NCBI RefSeq assembly: GCF_002001175.1
Contig: NZ_MUNT01000010.1
Span: 1-64,000 of the forward strand
Length of the DNA stretch: 64,000 nucleotides
From: Rhodanobacter sp. C03
GTDB lineage: Bacteria; Pseudomonadota; Gammaproteobacteria; Xanthomonadales; Rhodanobacteraceae
Direction: 5' to 3'
Position numbers and translations under genes: made by a program. Shown piece by piece: positions 18,612 to 29,060 of this stretch. How positions within the stretch are numbered: position 1 is the stretch's first letter; each line of letters opens with the position of its first letter. The notes under the pieces were generated by a model, which did no database searches, had not been told where the DNA came from, and was given only the letters and a program-made list of their open reading frames with translations.

Positions 18612-18962
18612 TTACAGCAATTCGATCCCAAACCGCCGCACCAGCAGTGCAAACAGCCAGAAGCACACCACCGTGATCACCACGCAGGCCAGCAGCGTCG
18701 GCCAGAAGCCGAGGCGTGGCAGCAACAAGGGAAAGGCCAGGAACATCGGTAGCGTCGGCACCACGTACCAGAACGTGTACCAGGCATGGTTGGCGATTTT
18801 CGATTGCGGCTGGCGCTCGACGTACAGCCAGATCAGCACCAGCACGGTAACCAGCGGCAGCGCGGCAAGCAGGCCGCCGAGGCGGTCGCTGCGTTTGGCG
18901 ACTTCGGAGACGAGCACGACGATGGCGGCGGTGATCAGGTACTTGGTGACGAGCCAGCCCAT
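18612..18962 (-). CDS. DUF3147 family small inner-membrane protein
   Basis: This 116-residue protein is almost entirely hydrophobic, with about four membrane helices. It starts MGWLVTKYLITAAIVVLVSEVAKRSDRLGGLLAALPL, the pattern of DUF3147 proteins. The function is unknown. It lies 23 bp downstream of hemE on the same strand and probably shares its transcript. Confidence 0.85.
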   Translation of the reverse strand: MGWLVTKYLITAAIVVLVSEVAKRSDRLGGLLAALPLVTVLVLIWLYVERQPQSKIANHAWYTFWYVVPTLPMFLAFPLLLPRLGFWPTLLACVVITVVCFWLFALLVRRFGIELL

Positions 18963-18985
18963 CGGTCGATTCCTTGAAGCATTGC

Positions 18986-20056
18986 TCAGTTGCCGCGAAG
19001 GATGCGCCCATAGGCGTGCACTTCGTCCACCAGCACTTTGACATGCTCCGGATCGACTTCCGGCGTGATGCCGTGGCCTAGGTTGAACACGTGTCCGGGG
19101 TGGTTGCCGTAGTTGTCGAGTACGGTGCGGGCTTCGCGGCGGATCACGTCGGGGCTGGCGCGCAGGATCGCGGGGTCGAGGTTGCCTTGCAGGGCGACCT
19201 TGCCGGCGACGGCGCGACGGGCGTCGGCCAGATCCATGGTCCAGTCGACGCCGAGCGCGGCGCAGCCGGTGTCGGCCATTTCGGCGAGGTGCTGGCCGGC
19301 GCCCTTGGAGAACAGGATCACGGGTAGTTCGCGGGCATGCGGGTCAGCCTTCAGGGCGGCGACGATCTGCGTCATGTAGCGCAGCGAGAATTCGCGGAAC
19401 GGCGCGGGGCCGAGCAGTCCACCCCAGGTGTCGAAGATCATCAGCGCCTGCGCGCCGGCGGCGGCCTGGGCGATCAGGTAATGCGTGACGGCTTGGGCCA
19501 GCGTGTCGAGCAGTTGGTGGGCGAGCTTCGGTTCGTTCCAGCACATCGCCTTGAGCGTGGCGAAATCCTTTGAGCCCTGGCCTTCGACCATGTAGCAGGC
19601 CAGCGTCCACGGGCTGCCGGAGAAGCCGATCAGCGGTACGCGGCCGTGCAGCTCCCGGCGGATCAGCCGCACTGCGTCCATCACGTAGCGCAGTTCACCG
19701 TCCATGTCGGGTACGGCGAGCTTGGCGATATCGGCAGCGGTACGTACCGGATGCGCGAACTGCGGACCTTCGCCCTGCGCGAACGTGAGGCCCAGGCCCA
19801 TCGCATCGGGAATGGTGAGGATGTCGGAGAACAGGATCGCCGCGTCGAGTTCGAAGCGTTCCAGCGGCTGCAGGGTGACTTCGCAGGCAAATTCGGGGTT
19901 CTGCGCCAGGCCCATGAAGCTGCCGGCGCGGCTGCGAGTGGCGCGGTATTCCGGCAGGTAGCGGCCGGCCTGGCGCATGACCCAGATCGGCGTGGTGTCG
20001 GTGGGTTCCCGGCGCAGGGCGCGCAGGAAGCGGCCGTTCTTCAGCACATCATTCAT
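18986..20056 (-). CDS. hemE: Uroporphyrinogen decarboxylase
   Basis: This 356-residue enzyme converts uroporphyrinogen III to coproporphyrinogen III in haem synthesis. The UroD signature [19 protein letters not shown] lies near residues 22-40, including the active-site Arg residues; the second signature [17 protein letters not shown] follows. The ATG at 20056 ([14 protein letters not shown]) was chosen over a TTG nine bases upstream. It lies downstream of a small WGR gene whose stop codon falls 6 bp before this ATG, so translation is probably coupled. Confidence 0.97.
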   Translation of the reverse strand: MNDVLKNGRFLRALRREPTDTTPIWVMRQAGRYLPEYRATRSRAGSFMGLAQNPEFACEVTLQPLERFELDAAILFSDILTIPDAMGLGLTFAQGEGPQFAHPVRTAADIAKLAVPDMDGELRYVMDAVRLIRRELHGRVPLIGFSGSPWTLACYMVEGQGSKDFATLKAMCWNEPKLAHQLLDTLAQAVTHYLIAQAAAGAQALMIFDTWGGLLGPAPFREFSLRYMTQIVAALKADPHARELPVILFSKGAGQHLAEMADTGCAALGVDWTMDLADARRAVAGKVALQGNLDPAILRASPDVIRREARTVLDNYGNHPGHVFNLGHGITPEVDPEHVKVLVDEVHAYGRILRGN

Positions 20057-20061
20057 TTCGA

Positions 20062-20322
20062 TCAACGTCCGTACGGGCCTTCGAGGCCTTGGGCAAACAT
20101 CAAGCGGAAGCCGCGCTTGAGCTGGGCATCGCGGGCTTTCTCAAAGGCGCTCACGGCTTCGTCGCGCTCGAGATACTGTTCGCGCTTCATCGTGGCGCGG
20201 CCGCCCTGGGTGCCGGACTCGCGGTACAGCGTCCAGCCGCCGAGCAGATCCTGCTCCAGCGTGATCTGGACGTAGCGGGGTGCGTCGGCGCTGCCGGGCA
20301 CGGTTTGCAGATAGAGGCGCAT
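20062..20322 (-). CDS. Small WGR-domain protein
   Basis: This 86-residue protein is essentially one WGR-like domain: [40 protein letters not shown], with the Trp-Thr/Gly-Arg-like core around residue 29, followed by a Lys/Arg-rich helix. WGR domains occur in PARPs and in short stand-alone bacterial proteins and probably bind nucleic acid. The start at MRLYLQ was preferred over an upstream ATG that adds 14 residues. It overlaps the hemE leader, so the two genes are likely co-expressed. The role is unknown. Confidence 0.75.
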   Translation of the reverse strand: MRLYLQTVPGSADAPRYVQITLEQDLLGGWTLYRESGTQGGRATMKREQYLERDEAVSAFEKARDAQLKRGFRLMFAQGLEGPYGR

Positions 20323-20415
20323 GGATTCCGGATGGACTGTGCGGCATGCCGCAAACATGAGCATTCTAGAAGGCTGGCGGCCGGGTAGCGAGCGCGCCGG
20401 TGACGCAGGGGTCGC

Positions 20416-21509
<1,094 letters not shown>

Positions 21510-21513
<4 letters not shown>

Positions 21514-22067
21514 GCGGTCTGCTGTGATGATGCGTGGGATGGACGCTGCCAATGATGATCGATCAGTGCGATGCAGCGCTCGCTGGCGGCGGCGACGCTG
21601 CCGTGTTCGCCGGGCACGGTGAGGTCGGCCAGTTCGCGGTAGATCGGTTCGCGGATCTGCGCCATCGCCTGCAGGCGTTCATGTCGGTTCGGTACGGCCA
21701 GCAGCGGGCGGCGATGGTCGCGCTCCAGCCGTTCCAGCTGCTGCTCGATCGTGGTTTGCAGCCACACCACGTAACCGCGCTCTCGCAGATGAGCGCGATT
21801 GTGTTCGGCCAATACCACGCCGGCACCGGTGGCCAGCAACACCCCGGGGCGCTGACTGCACTCGTCCAGCAGCGCGCTTTCGCGCTGGCGAAAGCCTGCC
21901 TCGCCCTCGATCTCGAACACCGTGCTCACGTCGACGCCGCAATGCTGCTCGATCTCCTGGTCGAGATCGACGAACGGCAGTCCATAATGCGCGGCAAGCC
22001 GGCGTCCGATCGACGTCTTGCCGGCGCCGGTCGGACCGATGATGAAAAGGTTGCACGACGGATTCAT
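21510..22067 (-). CDS. aroK: Shikimate kinase
   Basis: This 185-residue kinase phosphorylates shikimate with ATP. The P-loop [15 protein letters not shown] lies near residues 11-25, the shikimate-binding DLDQEIE follows, and the GEAGFRQRE stretch carries conserved Arg residues. The ATG at 22067 was chosen over a TTG two codons upstream. It forms a two-gene unit with aroB through a 4-nt overlap. The pilMNOPQ genes that often precede aroK in gammaproteobacteria are not here; the upstream gene is a divergent SDR gene. Confidence 0.96.
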
Positions 22068-22102
22068 GGGCAAATGCTAACAGGGCAGGTGCAAGGACAG
22101 TG

Positions 22103-22936
22103 ATGAGCGAACGGGTGCTGCTGGCTGGCTGTGGCGACCTTGGCCTGCGCGTGGCGCAGCGACTGCGGGCGCGTGGCGATGAAGTGTGGGCGTTGCGGCG
22201 TCAGCCGCCGGCGTCGGACGACAGCGGCATGCATTGGTTGCGTGGCGACCTGACCCGGCCCGAAACCCTGCGCGAACTGCCCGCCGGCATCACCCAGGTG
22301 GTCTATCTGCCGACGCCGGACCAGCGCGATGCAGAGGCCTATCGCCGCACGTTCGTGGACGGCTTGCGACACCTGCTCGACGCGGTCGATCAGGCGTCAC
22401 TGCGGTGCGTGCTGCTGGTTTCCTCCAGCGCTGTATATGGCGAACACGCTGGAGACTGGGTCGATGAAGACACGCCGCCGGCGCCGCCGGGATTCAATGG
22501 CAGCGTGTTGCTGGAGGCGGAGCAGTGGCTCGCCGCGCAGCCGGTGGCTTCGATAAAGTTGCGCTTGGCCGGCCTGTACGGGCCGGGGCGAATGCAGTTG
22601 ATCGAACGCCTGCGCACCGGTCAGGTCAGCGTGCCGCGCACCCAGCCGCATTGGGCCAACCGCATCCATGTCGACGATGCCGCCGCGGCGATCGCGCATC
22701 TGCTGTCGCTGGTGGATCCCCTGCCGCTGTATCTTGGGGTGGATGACACGCCGTTGCCGCTCGATGTGTTGTACGACCACCTGTCTGCCCTGATCGGCGC
22801 GCCGCCGGCGGGTGACGGCCCGGCGCCGGCTGGGATCGGCAGTAAGCGGCTCAGCAATGCGCGTTTGAGTACCAGCGGTTTCGTGCCGCACTGGCCGGAC
22901 TCGCGCAACGGGTATGCTGCCTTGCTTGATGCCTGA
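22103..22936 (+). CDS. NAD-dependent epimerase/dehydratase (SDR-like) protein
   Basis: This 277-residue protein has a Rossmann dinucleotide motif at its N-terminus (LLAGCGDLGLRVAQ, residues 6-19) and an extended SDR-like body with SSSAVYGEHAGDWVDE. It lacks a clear YxxxK active site, because the expected position reads SVLLEAEQW. That suggests an atypical SDR related to YeeZ-type proteins, binding NAD(P) but possibly not acting as a dehydrogenase. It starts divergently from aroK with a 35-bp gap and is followed by ybjQ. Confidence 0.82.
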   Translation: MSERVLLAGCGDLGLRVAQRLRARGDEVWALRRQPPASDDSGMHWLRGDLTRPETLRELPAGITQVVYLPTPDQRDAEAYRRTFVDGLRHLLDAVDQASLRCVLLVSSSAVYGEHAGDWVDEDTPPAPPGFNGSVLLEAEQWLAAQPVASIKLRLAGLYGPGRMQLIERLRTGQVSVPRTQPHWANRIHVDDAAAAIAHLLSLVDPLPLYLGVDDTPLPLDVLYDHLSALIGAPPAGDGPAPAGIGSKRLSNARLSTSGFVPHWPDSRNGYAALLDA

Positions 22937-22962
22937 CTATTCCTCACCCACGGAGAACCCGC

Positions 22963-23307
22963 ATGGCCAATCCCATCCCCCATCATCAGGTCAGTACCGG
23001 CAACGAGATTATCGGTTGCCGCATCGTGCGTTCGTTCGGCATCGTGCGTGGCCTCACCGTGCGCTCGCGTAGCGTCGTTGGCAATCTCGGTGCCGCGTTG
23101 CAGACCCTGGTTGGCGGCAACATCACGATCTACACCGAACTGTGCGAGAAGGCGCGTGAGGAGGCGTTCGAGCTGATGCTTCAGCATGCCGCGGCGATGG
23201 GCGCGAACGCGGTGGTGGCAATGCGCTACGACGCTAACGATGTCGCTGAAGGCGTCACCGAGGTGCTGGCATATGGCACCGCGGTGCAGGTGGAGCCGGC
23301 GGCGTAA
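22963..23307 (+). CDS. YbjQ/UPF0145 family protein
   Basis: This 114-residue protein matches the YbjQ (heavy-metal-binding-like, DUF74) family: STGNEIIGCRIVRSFGIVRGLTVRSRS near the N-terminus and the helix REEAFELMLQHAAAMGANAVVAMRYD. Family members form pentameric rings of unknown function. A GGAG ribosome-binding site precedes the ATG, 26 bp after the SDR gene stop, so the two are probably co-transcribed. Confidence 0.9.
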   Translation: MANPIPHHQVSTGNEIIGCRIVRSFGIVRGLTVRSRSVVGNLGAALQTLVGGNITIYTELCEKAREEAFELMLQHAAAMGANAVVAMRYDANDVAEGVTEVLAYGTAVQVEPAA

Positions 23308-23349
23308 TACCTGATCGTCCGGTGTGCTTGGGGGCTGAGTCTGACCTTG

Positions 23350-24201
23350 CTAGCCGTGGCTGAGTCCGGTTACATGCCGTTCCTCGTCGTATTCCACGCA
23401 ACTGTCGGCGAGTGCCGGCAGCGTGGCAAGTGCGTGCCGGCTCAGTCGTTCGAAGTGCGCGAGGAACCGTTGCATCGCAGCGGCATCCATCGCCAGCGGC
23501 GCGTGACGCGCGAGCAGATCCTGTTCCTGCTCGCCGCGCCAGTCGCGCACGATTTCCCAGCTTGGCGCCTGCAGCACGATCAGCGCGTCGAACTTGCGCC
23601 ATAGCGGCTGGTAACCGCGCAACTGCTTGTTGACCCAATGCCGCCAGCTGCCGTCGGCATCTTCCGTGCGCTCCAGCTCGTTGACCGGGATGTCGAGTGT
23701 GGCTTGCAGTTGCGGGCGCACGCCCAAGGCCCAGCCTTCCACGATCACCAGCTTCGGCGGTCGCGTGACACGCGGCCAGCGCGACGGCGGAATGCGCGTG
23801 TCGCGGCCCTTGTCAAAGCGCGGATGCGGCACCGGCAGTTTGTCCGAGGCGTGCGGCAACGCAGCCAGCACCGACAGCAATAGCTCGATCTCATGCGTAC
23901 CCGGCACGCCGCGTGAGCGCAGCAAGGGGTGTACCTGGTGCGCCAGCGCTTCACGGTCGCTGCGGGAGTAATAGAAATCGTCCAGCGACAGCACTTCGGT
24001 GGCCCAGCCGCGTGCCTCGGCCTGGGCTTTCATCACCCGCGCCAGCGTGCTCTTGCCGCTGCCCTGCAGGCCGGACAGGCCCAGGATGTATGGTCGCCGT
24101 GAACGGGCAATGCGCCCGGCGTACTGGTCGAGCAGGTGGCCGGCAAGGGCCTCGTTCTGCTGGCTGGCAAGCGACATCATCAGCACCGCACCAGGTGACA
24201 T
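23350..24201 (-). CDS. P-loop kinase, D-glycerate 3-kinase-like
   Basis: This 283-residue cytoplasmic P-loop kinase has Walker A in GLSGLQGSGKSTLA (about residues 42-55), the lid and substrate segment LSLDDFYYSRSDREALA, and VIVEGWALGVRPQ. These features match the plant glycerate kinase/YggC/Tda10 group, which resembles uridine and pantothenate kinases. Phosphorylation of glycerate is the likely but unproven reaction. The start is uncertain: ATGs at 24180 and 24177 would shorten it by seven or eight residues. It converges on ybjQ. Confidence 0.82.
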   Translation of the reverse strand: MSPGAVLMMSLASQQNEALAGHLLDQYAGRIARSRRPYILGLSGLQGSGKSTLARVMKAQAEARGWATEVLSLDDFYYSRSDREALAHQVHPLLRSRGVPGTHEIELLLSVLAALPHASDKLPVPHPRFDKGRDTRIPPSRWPRVTRPPKLVIVEGWALGVRPQLQATLDIPVNELERTEDADGSWRHWVNKQLRGYQPLWRKFDALIVLQAPSWEIVRDWRGEQEQDLLARHAPLAMDAAAMQRFLAHFERLSRHALATLPALADSCVEYDEERHVTGLSHG

Positions 24202-24419
24202 GCGGGTAGCCTGATGACTGCCGGGTCGTGCCGACGGGACATTTCGTCGGCGCGGTTGTCCTGGTCAGCGCAAGAACATGCCATGGCAGGGAATCGAGCC
24301 ATCAATGAATTCGTCAAGGCGATGCAGGATGAGTGGGGCATTGCACTATTATCGGTCATGTTCATTCGCGCCATGATGGCGCGTGTCGGCCACGATGCAA
24401 AAGGAAAGTTTCAGACACC

Positions 24420-25003
24420 ATGCTCACACACGAGATCCTGGATACCTTTCAGCGGCTGCTGGACGAGGCCACGGCCAGCGGTGATCGCGAACCGACCGCG
24501 ATGAACCTGGCCACGGCCGACGGTTCCGGCCGCGTCGCCTCGCGCATCGTGCTGCTGAAGGGGGTCGACGAGCGCGGTTTCCGCTTCTACACCAACTACC
24601 AGAGCGACAAGAGCAGCCAGATGGAGGCACACCCGCAAGTCGCGCTGTGCTTCCACTGGAAGCAGCTGCGCGAGGGTGTGCAGGTGCGCGTGGAAGGTGC
24701 CGCGCGCCGGTTGCAGGAAGAGGAGTCGGATGCCTACTTTGCCAGCCGCTCGCGCGGCAGTCAGATCGGCGCCTGGGCCTCGTTGCAGTCGCAGACGCTG
24801 CCCGATCGCGAGACGTTCGAGCAACGGCTGGCACGCTACGAGCATGAGTTCGAGGCGCGCGATGTGACCCGCCCGCCGCACTGGGGCGGCTACGTGGTGG
24901 AGCCGGATACGCTGGAGTTCTGGTATGGCGCCGAATTCCGCTGGCACGAACGGGTGCGGTGGAGCCGCCACGGCCAGACCTGGACCAGCCGGCTGCTGTA
25001 CCC

Positions 25004-25007
<4 letters not shown>
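24420..25007 (+). CDS. pdxH: Pyridoxamine/pyridoxine 5'-phosphate oxidase
   Basis: This 195-residue FMN enzyme makes pyridoxal 5'-phosphate, the last step of vitamin B6 synthesis and salvage. Motifs include FMN-binding SRIVLLKGVDERGFRFYTNYQS, the HWKQLREGVQVRVEG segment, and the C-terminal FRWHERVRWSR followed by RLLYP. It is shorter than E. coli PdxH at the N-terminus only. The ATG at 24420 follows AAAGGAAAG, a strong ribosome-binding site. Its stop overlaps the next ATG by 4 nt. The 218-bp gap upstream contains a possible -10 (TATTAT at 24347) but no convincing -35. Confidence 0.96.
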
Positions 25008-25444
<437 letters not shown>

Positions 25445-25463
25445 GCGCGTGACCGATCAGGTC

Positions 25464-26267
25464 ATGCCAGACCATTATCCGCAGCGCATCGTCTGCCTCA
25501 CCGAGGAGCCGACCGAGGTGCTGTACGCGCTCGGCGAGCAGGATCGCATCGTCGGTATCTCCGGCTTCACTGTGCGGCCACCACGGGCGCGCAAGGAGAA
25601 GCCGAAGGTCTCGGCCTTCATCAGCGCGAAGATCGGCGAGATCCTGAAGCTCGAACCGGATCTGGCGATCGGGTTCTCCGATATCCAGGCCGACATCGCG
25701 CGCGAGCTGATCAAGGCTGGCATCGAGGTGTGGATCAGCAACCATCGCAGCGTGGACGGCATTCTTGCCTATATCCGCCGGCTTGGCGCGATGGTCGGTG
25801 CACACGAAAAAGCCGAGGTCTATGCGCAGCGTGCCGAGCAGCACATCGCCAGGATTCGTGCCGCGGTCGCGCAACTGCCGCGTCGGCCGAAGGTGTATTT
25901 CGAGGAGTGGGACGAGCCGATCATCACCGGCATACGCTGGGTCGCCGAGATCATCGGCATCGCCGGCGGTGACGACTGCTTTCCCGAACTCGCCCGCGAG
26001 CCGCTGGCGAAGCAGCGCATCCTGCCGAACGGCGACGAAGTGGTGCGGCGTGCGCCGGACATCATTCTCGGCTCGTGGTGCGGCAAGCGTTTCCGGCCGG
26101 AGAAAGTCGCGGCACGGCCGGGTTGGGAAACCATTCCGGCGGTGCGCAACGGCGACCTTTACGAAATCAAGTCACCGATCATCCTGCAGCCGGGACCGGC
26201 GGCGTTGTTCGATGGACTCGACGAGATCCATCGGATCATCGCCGAGTGGGCGGCCCGGCAGGGATGA
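25464..26267 (+). CDS. BtuF-like cobalamin/iron-type substrate-binding protein without signal peptide
   Basis: This 267-residue protein matches the helical-backbone periplasmic-binding fold of BtuF and FhuD: RIVCLTEEPTEVLYALGEQDRIVGISGF at the start and FISAKIGEILKLEPDLAIGFSD in the middle. Unlike BtuF it has no signal peptide, and no permease or ATPase is encoded nearby, so a cytoplasmic corrinoid-binding role is possible. A GTG at 25449 would add five residues. It lies 20 bp after yjbQ and is probably the third gene of the pdxH operon. Confidence 0.82.
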   Translation: MPDHYPQRIVCLTEEPTEVLYALGEQDRIVGISGFTVRPPRARKEKPKVSAFISAKIGEILKLEPDLAIGFSDIQADIARELIKAGIEVWISNHRSVDGILAYIRRLGAMVGAHEKAEVYAQRAEQHIARIRAAVAQLPRRPKVYFEEWDEPIITGIRWVAEIIGIAGGDDCFPELAREPLAKQRILPNGDEVVRRAPDIILGSWCGKRFRPEKVAARPGWETIPAVRNGDLYEIKSPIILQPGPAALFDGLDEIHRIIAEWAARQG

Positions 26268-26290
26268 TCCGCGCCCCTGCGGCGCGGATC
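26266..26290. terminator. Bidirectional hairpin between btuF-like and M13 peptidase genes
   Basis: A perfect 10-bp stem GATCCGCGCC / GGCGCGGATC with a 5-nt loop overlaps the last bases of the plus-strand stop codon. It serves two convergent genes. The T tract is absent, so it may work by hairpin alone or with Rho. Confidence 0.6.
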
Positions 26291-26303
26291 GGTACAGACG
26301 TAA

Positions 26304-28403
26304 TTACCAGATCCTCACGCGATCGGCTTCGGCACGCCACATCGGCTGGCCGGGCTTGACGCCGAATGCCTCGTAGAATTCGGGCACATTCGACAGCGGC
26401 CCATTCACGCGCCACTTCGCCGGGGCATGCACGTCACTGAGCAGGCCGCGGCGCAGCAAGGCGTCCTGCTCCTCGAAGATCCACGACAGCGCATAACCGA
26501 GGAAGAAGCGTTGCAGCGGCGTGTAGCCGGCGATCTTCTCGCCTTTCTTGTATTGCTCGGTTTTCTTGAACGCGTCGAGCCCGATCAACACACCGCCAAA
26601 GTCGGCCATGTTCTCGCCCAGACTGGCGCGTCCGTTGATGTGCAGGCCGGGCAGCGGCTCGTACGCGTCGAACTGCTTGACCAGCACGTCGGCGCGCTGG
26701 CCGAATTTCTGTGCATCTTCCTTCGTCCACCAGTCGGCGAGATTGCCTTTCGCGTCGAACTGGCGACCTTCGTCGTCGAAGCCATGGGTGATCTCGTGGC
26801 CGATCGTCGAGGCTGCGGCATAGCCGTAGACGACGGCATCATCGACTTTGGCGTCCTTGAAGCCGGGAATCGAGAACTGCGCGGCCGGCAATACGATCTC
26901 GTTGTTCGACGGGTTGTAATAGGCGTTGTAGGTCTGCGGCGTCATGTCCCATTCGGTGCGATCGACCGGCTTGCCGAACTTCGACAGCTGGTCGTTGAAC
27001 GCCCATCGCCGTGCGTTCATTTCGTTCTGCGCGTACGAATCGCGGCCGATCTGCAATGCGGAGTAGTCCTTCCACTTGTCCGGATAGCCGACCTTCTTGG
27101 TCACGGCCGCGAGCTTTTCGTGCGCCTTGGCCTTGGTCGCGGCGCTCATCCAGTCGAGATGGTCGATGCGTTCGCCGTAGGCGGTGCGGATCGCCTCGAC
27201 CAGGTTGTTGTAGCGCTGCTTGGTCTGCTCGGGGAAATATTCCTTGACGAAGATGCGGCCAAGGATCATGCCGATCGCGTGGTTCTCCGCATCGAGAGTG
27301 CGCTTCCAGCGCGGCCGCTGCTCCTTCTGGCCCGACAGCACGCGGCCGTAGAAATCGAAATGCTCGTCGTCGATGGCCTTGCCGAGCGTCGGTGCATAGC
27401 TGTCGAGCAGATGCACGCGCAGGTAATCGCGCAGCACCGGCACCGGCGTCTGCGCGAGCAGTTTCTGCAGGCCGCCGAAGAACTCCGGCTGACCGACGAT
27501 CACGTACGGTGCCGCGAGCTTCCATGCCTGCAACCGCTCGTTCCATGCGATGCCCGGCGTGAACTTCCGGGTCAGTTCGGACGGCGCCATCTTGTTGTAG
27601 TTCTTCTGCGGGTCGCGCAGGTCGGCGAGTGGCCGCGAGACCTTGGCCAGTGCGGTTTCGAAAGCCATGACCTTGGTCGCGCTGGCATCTGCCGCCGGGC
27701 CGTCCGCGCCGAGCAGCTTGAACATCCTGCGCAGATGATCGACGTAGGCGCTGCGCGCCTTGGTCACGCCGGCCTCGCTGTTGAAGTAGTAGTCGCGATC
27801 GGGCAGGCCAAGGCCGCCTTGCTCGACGTAGACCGCCATCACGTCACTCTGCTTCTCGTCCTGCTGCACGCCGAAACCGAAGAACGCATCGACGCCGAGT
27901 GGCTGCAGCGCGAAGGCCGCATCGAGCACGCCGGGCAAGTCGGTGGCGGCATCGATGCGTGTCAACTCGGGCTTGAGCGGAGCGATACCCTGGCGCTCGG
28001 CCAGTTCGCTGTCCATCGCCGTGTTCCAGAAATCGCCAATCTTCTGCTCGTCGCTTCCGCTCGTGGCGTCCTTCTTTGCGGCGGCGTCTTCGCTGATCTT
28101 GCGCAGGTTGGCGTAGAGGTCCTCCTGCACCAGCTTGCCGATCCCCCAATAGGCTTCCGAGGCAGGAATCGGGTGGCTCTTGAGCCACGCACCGTTGGCG
28201 TAGCTGAAGAAATCGTCGCCGGGATTCACCGACATATCGATGTTGGCTGCGACCACGTCGGGTTTCGGTACCGGAGCCGCCGCCGTGGCAGGAGCTGCCG
28301 GCGCCGGTGCTTGCGGAGCCGGTGCGCGATTGCAGCCCGCGACACCGGCGACGATGGCCACGGCAAGCAGGCACAGGTGGATGCGGTGCGATCTCGCTTT
28401 CAT
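26304..28403 (-). CDS. M13-family (neprilysin-like) zinc metallopeptidase lipoprotein
   Basis: This 699-residue secreted endopeptidase starts with a signal peptide ending in a lipobox (VAGVAGC, Cys near residue 24), followed by an Ala/Pro linker, so it is probably membrane-anchored in the periplasm. The zinc site is HEITH at residues 536-540, with the third ligand in GENMADFGG. The substrate-binding NAYYNPSNNEIVLPAAQ lies upstream. The C-terminus VRIW corresponds to the CxxW end of the family, with Cys replaced. M13 enzymes cut short peptides. Upstream in-frame residues were excluded because the ATG at 28403 begins the signal peptide. Confidence 0.94.
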   Translation of the reverse strand: MKARSHRIHLCLLAVAIVAGVAGCNRAPAPQAPAPAAPATAAAPVPKPDVVAANIDMSVNPGDDFFSYANGAWLKSHPIPASEAYWGIGKLVQEDLYANLRKISEDAAAKKDATSGSDEQKIGDFWNTAMDSELAERQGIAPLKPELTRIDAATDLPGVLDAAFALQPLGVDAFFGFGVQQDEKQSDVMAVYVEQGGLGLPDRDYYFNSEAGVTKARSAYVDHLRRMFKLLGADGPAADASATKVMAFETALAKVSRPLADLRDPQKNYNKMAPSELTRKFTPGIAWNERLQAWKLAAPYVIVGQPEFFGGLQKLLAQTPVPVLRDYLRVHLLDSYAPTLGKAIDDEHFDFYGRVLSGQKEQRPRWKRTLDAENHAIGMILGRIFVKEYFPEQTKQRYNNLVEAIRTAYGERIDHLDWMSAATKAKAHEKLAAVTKKVGYPDKWKDYSALQIGRDSYAQNEMNARRWAFNDQLSKFGKPVDRTEWDMTPQTYNAYYNPSNNEIVLPAAQFSIPGFKDAKVDDAVVYGYAAASTIGHEITHGFDDEGRQFDAKGNLADWWTKEDAQKFGQRADVLVKQFDAYEPLPGLHINGRASLGENMADFGGVLIGLDAFKKTEQYKKGEKIAGYTPLQRFFLGYALSWIFEEQDALLRRGLLSDVHAPAKWRVNGPLSNVPEFYEAFGVKPGQPMWRAEADRVRIW

Positions 28404-28484
28404 GCAGGACGTTCCATCAGGATGACGACGCATGCTAGCGGGGCAGCGGACTGCCCAGCAATGCTTACGCAGGGAGTGGCCCCG

Positions 28485-29060
28485 CTAGCCGCCCATGGCC
28501 AGCGTGCCGCCCAGATCCATCAAAGGTGCGGCGATCAGCAGGCGTGCGAGCAACAACACGATCATCACCGCCATCGGCGCGAAGTCGATATTGCCGGCAA
28601 TCAGCTTGCCCCGCAGCGGGCGCAGCAGCGGTTCGACGATGGTGCCGGCCAGGCGCAGCAGCGGTTGCCGCCGATCCACCGCGAACATGCTCAGCAGCGA
28701 CCAGCCGAACAGCAGCACGATGTAGAACAGCAGGGCGAAGTCGAGCAACTCGGCCAGTGCGAGCAGCAGCAAGCCGATGGGATGGGGCATCACGCCGAGC
28801 AGGGCAAACAGCAGCAGGCGTTTCAGCAGCATCGCCAGCCACGCCAGCAGCAGGGCGGCCAGGTTGATCCGGCGCCAGTTCGGCAACACGCGCCGGATGG
28901 GTGCCAGCACCGGGTTGGTATAGCGATAGACGAACTGGCTCAGCGGATTGTTGAAATCCGCGCGGCAGGCTTCCGCAGCCACGCGCAGCAGCAACAATGT
29001 GATGGCGGCCTCGAAGGCCAACTCGACCAGCATGGACAGCGCGTTCAGCAGATAACTCAT
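28485..29060 (-). CDS. YggT family inner-membrane protein
   Basis: This 191-residue protein contains two YGGT modules: the first around FNNPLSQFVYRYTNPVLAPIRRVLP, the second around QPLLRLAGTIVEPLLRPLRGKLI. Each is framed by hydrophobic helices. YggT proteins are linked to cell shape, osmotic balance and plastid or cell division, but the mechanism is unknown. Its ATG overlaps the proC stop as ATGA; the proC-yggT order is conserved in many proteobacteria. Confidence 0.93.
   Translation of the reverse strand: MSYLLNALSMLVELAFEAAITLLLLRVAAEACRADFNNPLSQFVYRYTNPVLAPIRRVLPNWRRINLAALLLAWLAMLLKRLLLFALLGVMPHPIGLLLLALAELLDFALLFYIVLLFGWSLLSMFAVDRRQPLLRLAGTIVEPLLRPLRGKLIAGNIDFAPMAVMIVLLLARLLIAAPLMDLGGTLAMGG

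Noticed and set aside
16866-18752. A 628-codon plus-strand frame opposite valS
   Set aside because: It is antisense to valS, without a domain or a ribosome-binding site.
20057-20065. TTG start for hemE three codons upstream
   Set aside because: An ATG gives the normal HemE N-terminus, and the TTG would overlap the WGR stop without benefit.
24202-24419. A small gene in the gap between the kinase gene and pdxH
   Set aside because: Short frames exist on both strands, but none has a ribosome-binding site, domain or conserved look; the gap more likely holds the pdxH promoter.
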